Assembly: GCA_946699065.1 (NCBI GenBank)
Contig: CAMPDV010000005.1
Span: forward strand, 1,178,001-1,242,000
Origin: Loxodes magnus
Lineage: Eukaryota > Ciliophora > Karyorelictea > Loxodida > Loxodidae
DNA: 64,000 nucleotides
Direction of reading: 5' to 3'
Of the stretch, positions 46,822 to 58,752 are shown one piece after another. The notes beneath the pieces were generated by a model. It was not told the origin of the DNA and ran no database searches. It worked only from the letters and a program-made list of their open reading frames with translations. The number at the start of each line of letters is the position of its first letter. Within the stretch, counting starts at the first letter, position 1. Both the position numbers and the translations under genes were made by a program.

Positions 46822-49768
46822 GAAACTAGAGTTTCATAACATTATAATTAATGAACTATAATAACTTTCATTATCAAATTTTGCATGAAAATCTTTGTCC
46901 AAACTTTATATAACATTATTTAAATATCAACAATAAATAAAGACATTATCTTAGCCTCTTCTTGGCAAAGTCTTAAGATATATAATATTAGAGTTATCAA
47001 ATACGAAATAGATAAAGGCTAAATTTAAATTTGGGAATCTAATTTATAAAAAATTTAAAAATCCTTTCACACTTTAGCTTTATTTTAGTCAAATTTACTA
47101 GAATTAAGGAAATAGACCTTAAGAGCTGCGATACTATGAATATAAATAAAAATGCATATAATCTAAGTTAGGATGTATATGATAGTTATATATATTAATT
47201 TAACTCATCTAATTAGATTTATTATTGATGCTTAATTTTTAGTTTAGTCATTTGAACTGATGATAATTAAGCTAGATAACTATTTTATTTTATTTTTGGG
47301 AATTTAAATTTTAAATTAGTTAATAAAGTCACTTAATTCATATTATCAACAAATTTATTAGATATTGATAGGAATAAAGGGATTGCTGAATATCTTAAAA
47401 TAATGAACTCTCTTATTAATATGCCAGATTAGAGAAATAATTTTTACTATTTTATCCAAAATATTCTAAATTTCTTGTCCAATAGGATTATTATTATCTC
47501 TGCCAATGAATATATAAATTTACAAGAATAAAGATAAATTTTAGACTCTAAAAATATTTGAAAATTAATAAAAAATGAAAGGAATTTAAATTTATAAAGT
47601 ATCTTAACTAGTTTTAATTTAAGCAAATATTTCATATAATTGAATAAGATAATTAATTATTATTCATTTTCTAGTTATTATTCATTTGTATTTACTAATA
47701 ATCCTTTTTATTTCTTTTTCCTTTACTTTTTAAAAGGATAAATCATGAAAAGCTTATTAAATTCATTTATTCTTTAAATTTTTAGTTATGGATCTTTGGG
47801 TATAAGTTAGCTTGATAAATGTTTTAAATAGTTTAAATAATATAATGATAATTCTATTATCCTAATTTGCTAATTTTAGAGGGCTCTATTAAAGCTTTAT
47901 TTGCAAAATGATTAAAAAAGTTATGAATGAAGCTGAAGAACATTGTTTAGATAGTATTTTATTTAACATTTATAAATAAAGATTTGAATATTGAGGCAAA
48001 GAATAGTAAATTAAACTTAAAGTAGTAACAAATTGAAAGACTTACAAAGCAATAAAGCGCTAAGACTTCTTTTTAGACAAGTTAATTGATTATTTAAATA
48101 ATTCAACTTTATAGTCTCTCTTATTGCTTTGCTCTTCTATTTTAAGCTAATCAAATTATATAGCTAATTTTAAGTTTTCCCTTTTCCTTAATTGATAATA
48201 AGTAACTTATAGAAATTTAGAAATTAATAGAATTAGCTTGCAAAGCAAGTACTTATGTACTATAATAACTTGATGATAAGAAAAAAAGGAATACGTTAGT
48301 ATAAAGAAATGTTTATAAGTTAGAATAAAGAAAAATATATTAAGCTATATAAAAAAGCATTTAATTTGATAAATTTGAACTTAAAAATTAAAAATTTGAT
48401 TAAAAAGGAATATTTCTACTTTATTTTGTTCTATTCAAACTTTTCAATTAGGAAAATAGAATAGAAGAAAGAGATTCTGCTATCAGCTAATAAATCAGAT
48501 AATTTATTCTAAAATTCTAAAAAATTCAGCTTACTTAATAAATGAAGATTATCATTAAAGTATAAACATTTTCCTGGAAAATAGAACAAAATAAGTTTTG
48601 TAAATTTAGAATAAAACGAAAATATTAACCTTTTACAAATTAATTTAAACTTAGATAGTACCTATTTTATTATTTAGTCTTTATTATGTTAAAAATATTT
48701 CTTCAATAATAAATAATTGGAGTTTAAAAAAGGATAATGCTATACTTAATTATTTAGAACACAACTTTGGAAAATTAATAGATTAAGATTGAAGACTTTT
48801 ACAACTATTAATTTCTAAATTCCAAGAGCTAATAAATTCTAAAACTATATCAAATAAATATTAAGTCTACAAATAAGCACTCTAAGTAGTCAAAGAAAAA
48901 ATGTTTATTTTTCCAGTGTCTCCAATCGTTTATATCTTGTTTTACTAAAGAATTACTCTAAATAGATACCTTTAAAAATTATAAGCAGCAAGTCTGTTTT
49001 ATGTATAGAATAAAGTATTTGAAATAAACTAAATCTTGTATTTAATTTTTTTGTATCTAATATTTGACGCTTTTCAGTAGAATAAATCTGACTGATAAGT
49101 TTTAAATATTTTTATATTCTGTAAATAAAACTATCTAAATAATAATCTATATCCTTAGGCAGGAAACTTTTAAAACTTTTGCCTCAGTATCTATGAACTC
49201 AGTTTTACATAAATTTTATAAACAAAACCACATAAATCTAGATATTAAGCATAGATAATAGGCTTATAGAATAGATTTGATAAAGCATTTAGACTGTTAG
49301 TTAAAGCAATACATCAGCAAAACTAAAATTAATAAACTATATCCCTTATACGAGAAATATTAATAATAGATTAAAATATTATACTTTAATCTATCTAATA
49401 AATATTAAAGTCTTATCAAATCATTTATATCATACTTATATTAATACCCAACTATAATAAATATAATAATTTATAGACTTAAATCTAAAGATTCTAAAGT
49501 TTATCCTTTTGTGTATTAATTTAGTTTATATCAAATAAATTCTGATATTGTTAGTCTTTTTTATCTTAAAAAATAAAAGAATTAATTACTAAGTATTTAT
49601 ATTAAAATGTATTTTCATAAATTGGAATAAATTTAGGATTATTTATTTATATAAGTTTCCCTTAAATTTCTTAGATTTTAAGAGAAAATTAAGAAGAACA
49701 ATGATGAAATTAATCATAAATTATAGTAGATTCTTTAAGTATATACTTATTTAATATATTAGTTATTT
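46822..49768. other. Longest AT-rich spacer in the window
   Basis: About 2.9 kb without a recognisable gene. Several moderately long stop-free stretches exist, which is expected when only TGA stops, but their composition (Ile/Asn/Leu/Tyr/Lys) is what AT-rich noise encodes. Confidence 0.5.
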
Positions 49769-50173
49769 ATGAAAAAGATACATCAAATTTATGATCCTTT
49801 ATTTATTCCATTATTCTTACTTGATTTATTTGCATTTTTTCAGATAAAGAAACTGGTAAGTCTTATTGCAGGATATTTTAATATTTTCTATTTTTATAAA
49901 ATCAATCAAAAGGAAAAACGAAAGATATGATACTAAACTTAAATTTATAGATATCTTTACTACTTAAAATACTTTACTATTCTTTCATTTATTCTATTAC
50001 TTTGTTATATATTAGAAAGCTATTTGAATCCTTAAAACTACATATAGTTGGATAATTATAATAATATCCTAAGCATTGTTTAAATAAAATTAAGTAATCT
50101 ATATCTTTCTTTTTTATTTCTTATAGCTAACTATGAAATTACGTCTGCAATTGCTAAATAAAGGTCTAAATGA
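49769..50173 (+). CDS. Putative small multi-pass membrane protein, 134 aa
   Basis: ATG 49769 to TGA 50171-50173. Four hydrophobic segments are visible: PLFIPLFLLDLFAFF, LVSLIAGYFNIFYFY, YFTILSFILLLCYIL and LYLSFLFLIANY, with a Lys/Arg-rich loop (KINQKEKRKIWYQTQ) after the second and a basic C-terminus. The alternation of hydrophobic helices and charged loops argues for a gene, but AT-rich DNA easily encodes hydrophobic stretches, so this is tentative. No family recognised. Confidence 0.45.
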
Positions 50174-50550
50174 TAAATATAAAGCTATTAATCTATTTAT
50201 TTTAATTTAGTTAGAAAGAGAAAAGTATTATCTTCTTATGATAGCTAATAGAACTAGGTTAAATTAGCTTAAATATATTGGTTATCTTTTCTTATGTCTT
50301 TTATTAGCTTAATTATATTCTGATTGCTTAACTCTAGTTAATAAGGATTGAAAGCTTAATTTCAGATTTATTGCTTTTATTAAGTGTTGACTTGCATAAA
50401 TTAACACCATAAAGTTAGCTAGAAGGTATGTATTATAGAGATATAAGAGTAAAGTTTAAAGGAGAGTTTTTATGAAGCGAATGAGTAGAAATAAAGAGTA
50501 ATGAATATAATTAAAATATATAAATCTATATCATTTCTTTTAACTTATAA
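50174..50550. other. AT-rich spacer
   Basis: About 380 bp between two small ORFs on the same strand. Nothing recognised. Confidence 0.4.
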
Positions 50551-50811
50551 ATGGCTCTCAACTGGTGTGGATTCAAGAGATATTTATCAACAGTAGAGAA
50601 GTTTGAACCAACAACAACCTCTGCTTAATTGCTAGACCACTATAAAATCTAGAAGGAATAAGTTCAACTTTACAGCTATTGGCTACCTAAAATTGAGGAA
50701 GCTGCTAAGAATGCAAGCAAAACTTAGGCAGAATATAATACTTTGATGCATAATGCCAAGGATGTAGTGTAGATTGCATAGCATTTGTTTGACAAGATGC
50801 ATCCCCTTTGA
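50551..50811 (+). CDS. Small protein, 86 aa, possibly mitochondrial
   Basis: ATG 50551 to TGA 50809-50811. The sequence is clearly richer in GC than its surroundings and reads as protein: MALNWCGFKRYLSTVEKFEP at the N-terminus could be an organelle signal (basic, few acids), then two helical stretches (LYSYWLPKIEEAAKNASKTQ and YNTLMHNAKDVVQIAQHLF). Size and layout suggest a small subunit of a mitochondrial complex, but no family is recognised. The codon composition contrast with the spacers on both sides is the main support. Confidence 0.75.
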
Positions 50812-52031
50812 CACAGATTATATATCTTTATATTAAATTTATTAAGACATAATCAATTACTATATCTTATCAAGTCTATCTTAACCAACTACAGCAATAT
50901 TTTAATTCAATGTAACAAGAAGTGAGCATTTAGCTAGCAAGATAATGAATAAAATAGTCTATTATTTTTAGCTTATAGGGACAAAAAAATAATCACGATA
51001 TATAAGAAAGAACTTTTAACTTCTATAAAGCAAAGCCAATTATAAAGCTTATTATTTATAGTCATTCTATTGATGTCTTCTTAATTTTCTTCTTATAAAT
51101 CTATACCTTTTGCTACTATGCCTCTTTAAATAATACAAAAAGGTAACTAATTACAATCTTTTCTCTCAAGCAATGGTAAATTTGTTAAGTTAGTTTCAAT
51201 GAAGAATTTTACAAATAGACTTACATTTTTAAAATTGAAAGCATATACTAGGAAATATAAAATATACAGGGATAAAAGTTAATAATTTAAATATATTTAG
51301 CTAAATATCCAGTATAAAAGACTAGATGTCAACTATAATACAATGATTTAAAGTAATAAAATAATAAAGTAGATTTACATTAATGGATAACTATTATGCA
51401 ATCACTAAAATTTATAATTATTTAAAATTTATATTAGTTATGCTTTATATCCTAAAATATAAGCTTAAATTATCTAATGGTTAAGCTTTATTATATGTTT
51501 GCTAAGCTAAATAATTAGATTATAAGAATAATCCACTATTATTTCTTAATTTAATAGTCTGAAATTAAAGTGATATTAAAGACTCTTATAATTAATATGA
51601 ATATCATTACACCAGAAATTTATTTACTTAATCTTAAGCATTTAATCCTTAATATATAAAAAGGAATTCTAAGGATAAAATTAAGAGTACTTAATTATAT
51701 AAAATAGATATAGTAATTGACTTGGATAAATGAGGCTAATAGGAAGTTATTGATTACTATAGTTGTGTATTTTATAGAGTGCTTTTTCATAATTTAAACT
51801 TGATTAATCTCTCATAGAATCATACTTATCGTTTTAATTTAAAACTTGTTTTGCTCTTCTCTAATTTAAATAACTTACTAGTGACCTTTATTGGTTTTAG
51901 TATCTTTAAGTTTTAATGAATAGAAGATATGATTTAAAGCATAAAAGGTAAAATTAAAGTGAGAGGAGTAGATTAGAAAATAAAGTATAATTAATGTTTA
52001 AAAGCTTAACTATTATATTAATAGAATAAAA
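50812..52031. other. AT-rich spacer
   Basis: About 1.2 kb, no gene, repeat or RNA recognised. Confidence 0.45.
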
Positions 52032-52928
52032 ATGTACTATGCTACTTAGTACAATTCTATGTCAGAGGAATAAAGCTTCTTTTCTAAAAACAAAAAAAGC
52101 ATTATTGTTCTAGTTTCTGCAGTTATAATCCTGGCAGCCTTTTTGTTGACTTTTATTTAACTTAATTCAATATAATAGGAAATTTACTTATTGAACACAA
52201 ATTATTAGACTTATCAATCTTAAAACTTTTCTGAGTAGCTTAAATTAAAGGAAGAATAATAAAGAAACCTAATTATATAATTAAACTAAACAATATAAGA
52301 GAAAATAGAAAAAATTCTTTACTAATATTAGGAATTTTAAGCCTAAATAAATGAAATTTCATAAGATTAATATGAATCATTATAAGAATTAAAAGAGGAT
52401 ATCAGACAATTGAAAAATAAAAATCCTTATTTTGCCCAAAATTTTACTAATATAAATCTAACTTTCCTAAGTAAGACTCATATTTAAAGTGATTCTTATA
52501 TTAGTTAAAACTCGATAATTAATCTTCCTTTAGAAGTTAATCATTAATATAATTTAACTTTTAGAGTTTTTTTCCTTGGTGCGCTGGATGTCTAGATTGG
52601 AATAACTCCAAATAATTAGGATTGGGGGAGGCTATAAAAAGAGTTTTCGGATTTCAATAATTCATTTGGCTGAAATTTGAAAAGCGGATGAGCAGTTTCA
52701 TAAACTAAATCTTTCTTCTTACTTAATAATGATTGAAGAACAGGAGATGCTTTCATAATGAACATTGATACTTAAAAAAGAGATCTTTCTTTTACAAATA
52801 GCGTAGAAAAAACCAAAATTGCCTTCTAAAATATAGATTTTAATTAAACCAACTATTATCCAGTTGTTTGCATATCAAAACCAGACAATGGAGTAAAACT
52901 GCTTGATGTAGAAGTATTCGACTATTGA
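52032..52928 (+). CDS. Type II membrane protein with SPRY-like domain, 298 aa
   Basis: ATG 52032 (or the in-frame ATG 52059) to TGA 52926-52928. A short cytosolic N-terminus (SEEQSFFSKNKKS) precedes one TM helix (IIVLVSAVIILAAFLLTFI). A Gln/Glu-rich coiled coil of about 80 residues follows. The C-terminal 130 residues resemble a B30.2/SPRY sandwich: VQIGITPNNQDWG, FGWNLKSGWAVS, NDWRTGDAFIMNIDTQKRDL, SFTNSVEKTKIAFQNI and YYPVVCISKP. SPRY domains bind protein partners. Four TGA codons fall at Trp positions of the domain (FGWNLKSGW, NDWRTG), good support for the code. The membrane-anchored coiled-coil SPRY layout is unusual. Confidence 0.78.
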
Positions 52929-53362
52929 AACTTATCTTAAAGTCATTTTTTTTGAAATTTTTATTATCTAAAATACGAATAGTCATCATATATTGTATTT
53001 TAACACATCTTCTTTTTAGTTTTTTCCTAGTGCAATAATTTCTATAGAACGAAACAAATAAATAAAGCTTTAGTTTTATAATAAATCTTATTTAAGCAAA
53101 TCAATAAAGGTGTTTTTGATTTTTTACTACCTTCTATTTTGTAAGCTAAGTCATATAAAAAACCTAAAATTTCTAAATGATTGAACTATTTTTCTTTAGT
53201 AATATTATAATTATTTCTAGATTAAACGGCTTATAAATAAATAATATAGTTGTTTAGGATAAGAAAGGAGACTTAAAGATATAAGTAGTAGAAAGAAGGG
53301 AATAGTGATAAGAAGTAAATTTAATTATTTTAAAGATGAATTAAAAATTATTTGTTGCTCAT
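52929..53362. other. AT-rich spacer between convergent genes
   Basis: About 430 bp between the SPRY gene and ALY/REF; should hold both 3' UTRs. Nothing else seen. Confidence 0.4.
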
Positions 53363-53954
53363 TCAATGCGCATTTCCAGGTCTGAATAGAATCTTACTTT
53401 AGTCCATGTCTCCAATGCATTACATGAATAACCTGTCCATCTACTTTTACATTATTATATTCCTAAATCGCTTTAGTTGCATCATCAGGATTTTAGAACT
53501 CGACTTCGGCAGTTCCTTTTGATCTTCCAAGTTCATCCCAATGAATTCCAGATTTTTTGAGAGGGCCTATTTTTTCAAACATATCATTAAGATCTTTATT
53601 AATCACATTAAAATGGAGACCAGATATCCAAATACGGCATTATTACAAACCAGATTAAGTAGTATAGGAACGAACTGGACCATTATTATTAGAAGGCTAT
53701 TAAGATGGAATAGCTTTACTGCTAGTCGGGTTGCTTCTAGTAGTAAAAGACCTTTTAATCAATCTAGGACGAGGTTTGTAAAATTACTATTTCTAAAAAA
53801 TTGGTTTGCTTTTCCTTTAAATTTACCTTTGTTTGAAGTTATTAAGTTATTACTGCTTATGCTTCTAGAAAACTGTCTTTTTTTCGTTTTTAATAATATC
53901 ATCTAAGGACATCTCCAGTAATTTGGATGTATGCTTAGCTTTTTGTTCCTCCAT
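53363..53954 (-). CDS. ALYREF: mRNA export adaptor ALY/REF (Yra1)
   Basis: ATG 53954 to TGA 53365-53363 with one 16-nt intron (53382-53397), 191 aa. The N-terminal UAP56-binding motif is present (EMSLDDIIKNE), followed by a basic, Arg-rich linker (PRPRLIKRSFTTRSN) and one RRM: RIWISGLHFNVINKDLNDMF (RNP2), then KKSGIHWDELGRSKGTAEVE (RNP1 region), then ATKAIQEYNNVKVDGQVIHV. The usual second UAP56 motif at the C-terminus is absent; the protein ends in LKPGNAH just after the RRM. ALY/REF is part of TREX and hands spliced mRNA to the export receptor in the nucleus. Confidence 0.92.
53382..53397 (-). other. 16-nt intron near the 3' end of ALY/REF
   Basis: On the minus strand: GTAAGATTCTATTCAG. Splicing yields the ending HGLKPGNAH and a TGA; unspliced, the frame has no TGA for about 100 further codons of AT-rich DNA. 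This shows that a missing stop can come from an overlooked mini-intron. Confidence 0.88.
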
Positions 53955-54063
53955 TATTAATTTCTAATTAAAAGGAATATCGTTAAATAAGATCAATGAA
54001 GAAACTTCTTATTTAAATTTGGTAATTTTAATATAAAAATTAAAATTAGAATTAATTAGTCAA

Positions 54064-55065
54064 TCAGTTTGCGGATGGTGGCTTTGGAGATTCTGACATA
54101 TCAGCTGGTTGTGAATCGGATATATCTTTCTAGTTTGTCTTTTAACTTGCTTGATGCATTTTTTAGAATAGCCCACCTACTCCCTTTTGACGTTACATAT
54201 TTAATTTAGACTGCATAGATTGTAAATGGCCGATGTACTTCTTTCCAGTATCAGCTTAGCCAAATTTCTTAATTTCTTCTCTTACATCTCTTACTTGATC
54301 TTTAACTAAATGTTCGAGGAAAGGAATCAATTCTATCAAAAACTTGTCATCGGAACTTCCTTAGAATTCTGGAAGAACCACAACATTCTCAGCATGATAA
54401 GCAACTCTTTTAGGACTCTTTTCAATAACGACTATATTTTTCAAATCTCTATTTAAATAAGTAAGATCTTTAATAAACTCCCCTTTTCTGTAGCAAAGAG
54501 ACTCTCTTCCTAGTCTTCCATTGAAGATTCTATGTTTAGGATCTAAACTTTCTGCGATTTATTAGGTAAACATTGTCTCCTCATCGCTGAAAATTATCAC
54601 TTCATATAGTTGAGACATTTTTCTCAAGAAATCATCAAGACCAGGGCGTTTCATTACTTCATATCCTTTTCCTAAGGCATAAGATGTATGAACAATTGTG
54701 CCTTTCAAATCTAGAACTAAAGTTTTAGGAAGCATATAGCCAGGAGGAGGAGGAATCATATCTGGAAGTAGTTTATCTAAAGGAGGGTCAACGAAGAATT
54801 TGTAAAAATTGATCATTCTTTATTCCGTATTTTCTGCAAATTTCAAAAGTTAAGGAATAATAAAATAGGCTTCTTTGTTATCAATGCTTTATCGTTGAAA
54901 TTTATGCATGTAAAATGTATATCCAAATAATATTGTCCCTCCATAAAAAAATGCTCTTCAAATGTATTTAGCTGCTAATGCTATTGGCCTTTATTCCATC
55001 GGAGTATAAGTTTACTGAGGTCGCTGTTAGCTTAACCAACGGACTAATTACCTTCGAAAAAGCAT
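54064..55065 (-). CDS. TIM50: Mitochondrial import receptor subunit TIM50
   Basis: ATG 55065 to TGA 54066-54064, 333 aa, no intron. The N-terminus MLFRRQLVRWLSQQRPQQ is a typical matrix-targeting peptide. A TM follows (YIWRAFFYGGTILFGYTFYM), and after a linker the TIM50 signature FVDPPLDKLLPD with the NIF/FCP1-like fold: KTLVLDLKGTIVHTSY, VMKRPGLDDFLRKMSQLYEV, IIFSDEETMF, RLGRESLCYRKGEFIKDLTY and LNRDLKNIVVIEKSPKRV. The catalytic DxDx(T/V) motif of phosphatases is degenerate (DLKGT), as in other TIM50s, so no phosphatase activity is expected. TIM50 sits in the inner membrane, binds presequences and guides them into TIM23. The C-terminal tail is Ser/Pro-rich. Confidence 0.93.
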
Positions 55066-55853
55066 TTTTAATTCTATAATGTTTTAGTTAAAATTTTATA
55101 CTAAAAGCACCTTTTAGCTTCTATTTGTTGATTTAGTAAGAATCTTACTTGGAAAATTAACAAACTATTCTCCTCAAAGATATGAATTAACTTTAGTTTC
55201 TCAGTCGTTTATGAGAATACTTTTAGCAATATTGTAGAGCATAGTTATGCAAACTCAAAATATTACAAATTCATATAATATAAAAGTTGCATTTTTATAA
55301 GCAGATACTTTGAAGAATTATTTGTAAAAATGTTAAGAGTGAAGGGAAGATAAGAAAGGAATAAATTGAATAATTAGATTTATAAAATCTAGAATAAAAT
55401 ACTATTATGATACAATTATTAATAAGCAGGTAAAGCATAAGTATGTATCCTATAGAATCAATTTATTACTATATATCTGACTAAGATAATACTATTTATA
55501 TAAAGTTATAATAATAGTTAGAATCATTTATACTCTAATTTTAGCTTCTTCTAAACTACAGCCATAAAAACTTATATGAAAGTATCTTATCTTCATTAAT
55601 ATAATAGCTTAGAGAAAATAAAACAAGCCCCATTTTGTAATATCTCTATGTGTAGAGATATAGATAAATTTAGAGGCTTTATGGTTAATAATTGATGAAG
55701 TTAGTTATTATTATAAACTTTATTATTAGCACTTTAATACTCTAAAATCATTTATTGCTTATTAGTCCTTCACTTTTCCTTTTATATTATTAATCAGCAA
55801 ATCAATAATTCATTAAAATCCACGCTTATAAATCATGTTTAAATACAAAGATT
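55066..55853. other. AT-rich spacer between divergent genes
   Basis: About 790 bp between TIM50 (minus) and a coiled-coil gene (plus). Must contain both promoters; no element recognised. Confidence 0.45.
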
Positions 55854-56802
55854 ATGATTTACCTTTAGATATGAGACACAGTATTTATTAAAGAAGAAGG
55901 TAAAATTTTGCGAAGATGAGTATGCAGAAATAAGAAAAGGATAAATTAGAAATTAATAAGCATTGAAAAGATATTAGAATTCATATAAACATTTTTACGG
56001 CTCCAAATAAGCTGAGTTAAAAACATACTAGAGAATCAAGGACCAGGAAAAGATAACAAAAGGCCGCCCATCATAGCAAGTTTTTCACCTCTGAAGGGAA
56101 GTCTAGAAATAGGCTAAAAATATAATTTACTTGGAATTTTCTTATTCCATCACTACAAGCAGTTAAAAAGCTATGATTAGCTGTTAAAGTGGTGCTAGAC
56201 ATCCAGAAAGAGATAAATAATTGAAGTAAGAAAATATGAATTTCTGGAAAAACTTGAATTAGTAGAGAAAATAGAATTTATATTAATGGTCAAAGAAAGA
56301 CCTTAACACTTTCTAAAATATTTCACAAGATTAGAAATGCAAATTATAAGCCAGAAATAGAAACAGAAAAAACTGGCCAGTAAGATAGAAAAAATAGAAG
56401 AAAATCAGCAAAAATTGCAACATTAGATAGAACTAAATGATAAAGGAAATAATTCAAGAACAATCGAAGAAGAAAAAAATTTAAACTTAAATGATAAATA
56501 AAAGTATGCTATTACCATAGCTCTTGATTGCATCTGTGCAAAAGATTCTAGAAATTTCTCAATTTAAATAGAGTGCTAAACTACTAGAAGAAGTAGGAAC
56601 AAAAAGAAGAGGTACTATCAGAACAAATTAAAAGGATAAAGAGTTTATTGCAACACATTTGGAAATATACAATAGAAAAGATATCAAAATAATCTAGGTG
56701 AAAGAATAACTCAAGGATCATATGCATAGCAAGAAGAAGAATGTAGAGATTTGCAAACTTTTGCATCCAGCCAAAAGATTAATTTAGTATTATATTGATT
56801 AA
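55854..56802 (+). CDS. Charged helical protein, about 310 aa, unknown; ends uncertain
   Basis: I start at ATG 55854 with a 16-nt intron (55900-55915), giving FIKEEDEYAEIRKGQIRNQQ. The frame after the intron is open to 56952. It contains YKHFYGSKQAELKTYQRIKD, VFHLWREVQKQAKN, MNFWKNLNQQRKQNLYQW and then a well-formed helical C-terminus (LLIASVQKILEISQFKQSAK, IATHLEIYNRKDIKIIQVKE, VEICKLLHPAKRLIQYYI). The strand is so purine-rich that all three frames look partly coding, so the N-terminal half is uncertain. I end it at TAA 56800-56802, where the sequence turns AT-rich; the first in-frame TGA (56950-56952) would overlap the start of the LRR gene. No family recognised. Confidence 0.5.
55900..55915 (+). 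other. Probable 16-nt intron
   Basis: GTAAAATTTTGCGAAG. It has GT...AG ends and the common 16-nt length, and it joins the ATG 55854 frame to the long downstream frame. Other starts (ATG 55835 with a 35-nt intron) are possible but less like the window's introns. Confidence 0.55.
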
Positions 56803-56902
56803 AATGAATTGAACTATATAAATCTTATATTTAATAGTAAATAGAACTTAAATTAAAAGTTTAGTTTCTGTAAGAATAAAATTAGTTATAATTTATATCT
56901 AA

Positions 56903-58522
56903 ATGCAATTTTACGAAACATTGGAACATTGAAGAAAGCACTTATCTCTTGAAGGATGATGTAACATGAACTATCCTGCTTTTCTAGATAATTCTAAATA
57001 TAGAGCATATACTCCAAGGAATTATCAAAATCTTAAAATTGAATAATCATAAACTAAATAATAATTAACACCCAAGCCACCTGCTTCTGATAGACCATAA
57101 TCTACTGGAAGGTCACTAAGAATTAACACTCCAAAAATGCTTTCTGCAAGAGGAAATTATCAAAAGGAAAGCGAAGAAAATATATTTAAAACGAAAAGAG
57201 AAATAGGAGTATAAAATGTAAGAGAGAACATTTATTTAAACTATAATCTTCCATAAATTCCTAAGTTGAGTACCTCTACACTTAGTACTGCCACGCATGA
57301 AAGCAATGTTGAAAATTCTTATAGATGAAATAGTGAAATTTCTTGAATAACGTCTGTAAAACCGCTTCATTGCATTTTAGGCCCAGAAAAGCATCCTGTT
57401 CTTGAAAAAAAATTTGAAGAATCCATATTTAAACGAACTTTAAAGCCTGGATTACCACAAAGTGTAATAACCGAAAATAGGTTAGAAAATATTATTAAAA
57501 ATCCAGATTTATAGGCTTTAAACTTAGAGTAGAAGACATGGTTAAGAGAAAAGACACTAAATAAAATAAAAGCTCCCTCTTTAAAATAAATATCACTAAG
57601 AGGAGTTGGAATAACAAACCAAACTCTTTAAGGTATTGTATAAAATTGCCCTAATTTATAAAATATAGATATTTCACTTAACTTCAACTTATAAGAAGGT
57701 GCCTTACAGATAATAGCAAACACTTGCGTCGATTTACAGTATCTTAATATAAGTAAATGTAGCTAGATTGCTACAGATGATAGTATAGACTTTATTTTTA
57801 GCAATTTATAAAAGATATAAGATATAGATATATCATGATGCAATGGACTTACAGATTTATCTATATACAGTATTGCCAACAGTCTTAATCCAGTTAAAAG
57901 AATTAACATATCAGGATTAAAAAATTTGACCGGAGAAGCCTTATTTAAATTATTTGAGCAGAAGCATAAAGCATTAGAAGTAATCAAAATGAACTTGCTT
58001 GACTAATAATAAGTCAATGATGTTATATGTGATGGTTTATTTAAATGTAGTTAACTAAAAGAATTACACATGACAGGCTGCAAAAATATTACTAGTCTAG
58101 GTATATGTAAAATTTTAGATCCAGAGAAGCATTAAATGTCAAATTCCTCTGGACTTGGGTAATTAAGAATTTTAAAACTAGGAGGTATTCCAGATTTAGG
58201 AGAATTAGGATTAAAACCAATAGAAAGTTTGAAATACTTAGAAGAGCTTGAAATATGCAATATTGGTGAAGTTTCTGCATTTCAGATCATAAATATAATT
58301 AAATTTTGTCCCCGTTTACAGTATTTGGACATAAGAAGAATTAATTCTTTATCAGAAGAGGATCTGCTTGATATACAAAAGATAAGATCAGATCTTTTAA
58401 TTTAATTCTAAACTTAGGATGTGGATACTAAAGATAACGGTCTTCGAGTTCCGTTACCGATAGATCTAAAAACTAAAAAAAAGAAAAAATCCAAGAAGAA
58501 GAGTAAAAAGAAAAAGAAATGA
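56903..58522 (+). CDS. Leucine-rich repeat protein (AMN1/FBXL-like), 539 aa
   Basis: ATG 56903 to TGA 58520-58522, 540 codons; an in-frame ATG at 56966 is an alternative start. The first ~200 residues are Asn/Ser/Pro-rich and disordered. Cysteine-containing LRRs follow from about residue 230: LKQISLRGVGITNQTLQGIV, LQNIDISLNFNLQEGALQII, LQYLNISKCSQIATDDSIDF, IQDIDISWCNGLTDLSIYSI, LKELHMTGCKNITSLGICKI and LEELEICNIGEVSAFQII. This is the RNI-like repeat of F-box/LRR and AMN1 proteins; no F-box is visible. The C-terminus is almost pure lysine (KKKKKSKKKSKKKKK), a likely nuclear or nucleolar signal. Exact role unknown. Confidence 0.85.
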
Positions 58523-58752
58523 ACTGTATTAAATTGGATTTTACTTATTCTAATTCCTTATTTTTACTCCGAATTTTCCATTTTTTCATAAATCTAAACT
58601 TAAGGAACTTATATTTACAAATTTCTCTTTTTGTTTATTTCTTGTAGTAATGTTAGTAAGGCTTGAAGTATAGCTGGTAGTAAACAATAATTTGATATTA
58701 TATCATTTAATTAATGGATAAAAGAAAGCTTTGAAATTAGAAAAAGTTAATG

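Noticed and set aside
53541..53906. Plus-strand frame of 121 codons
   Set aside because: Antisense of ALY/REF, whose RRM and UAP56 motif are unambiguous on the minus strand.
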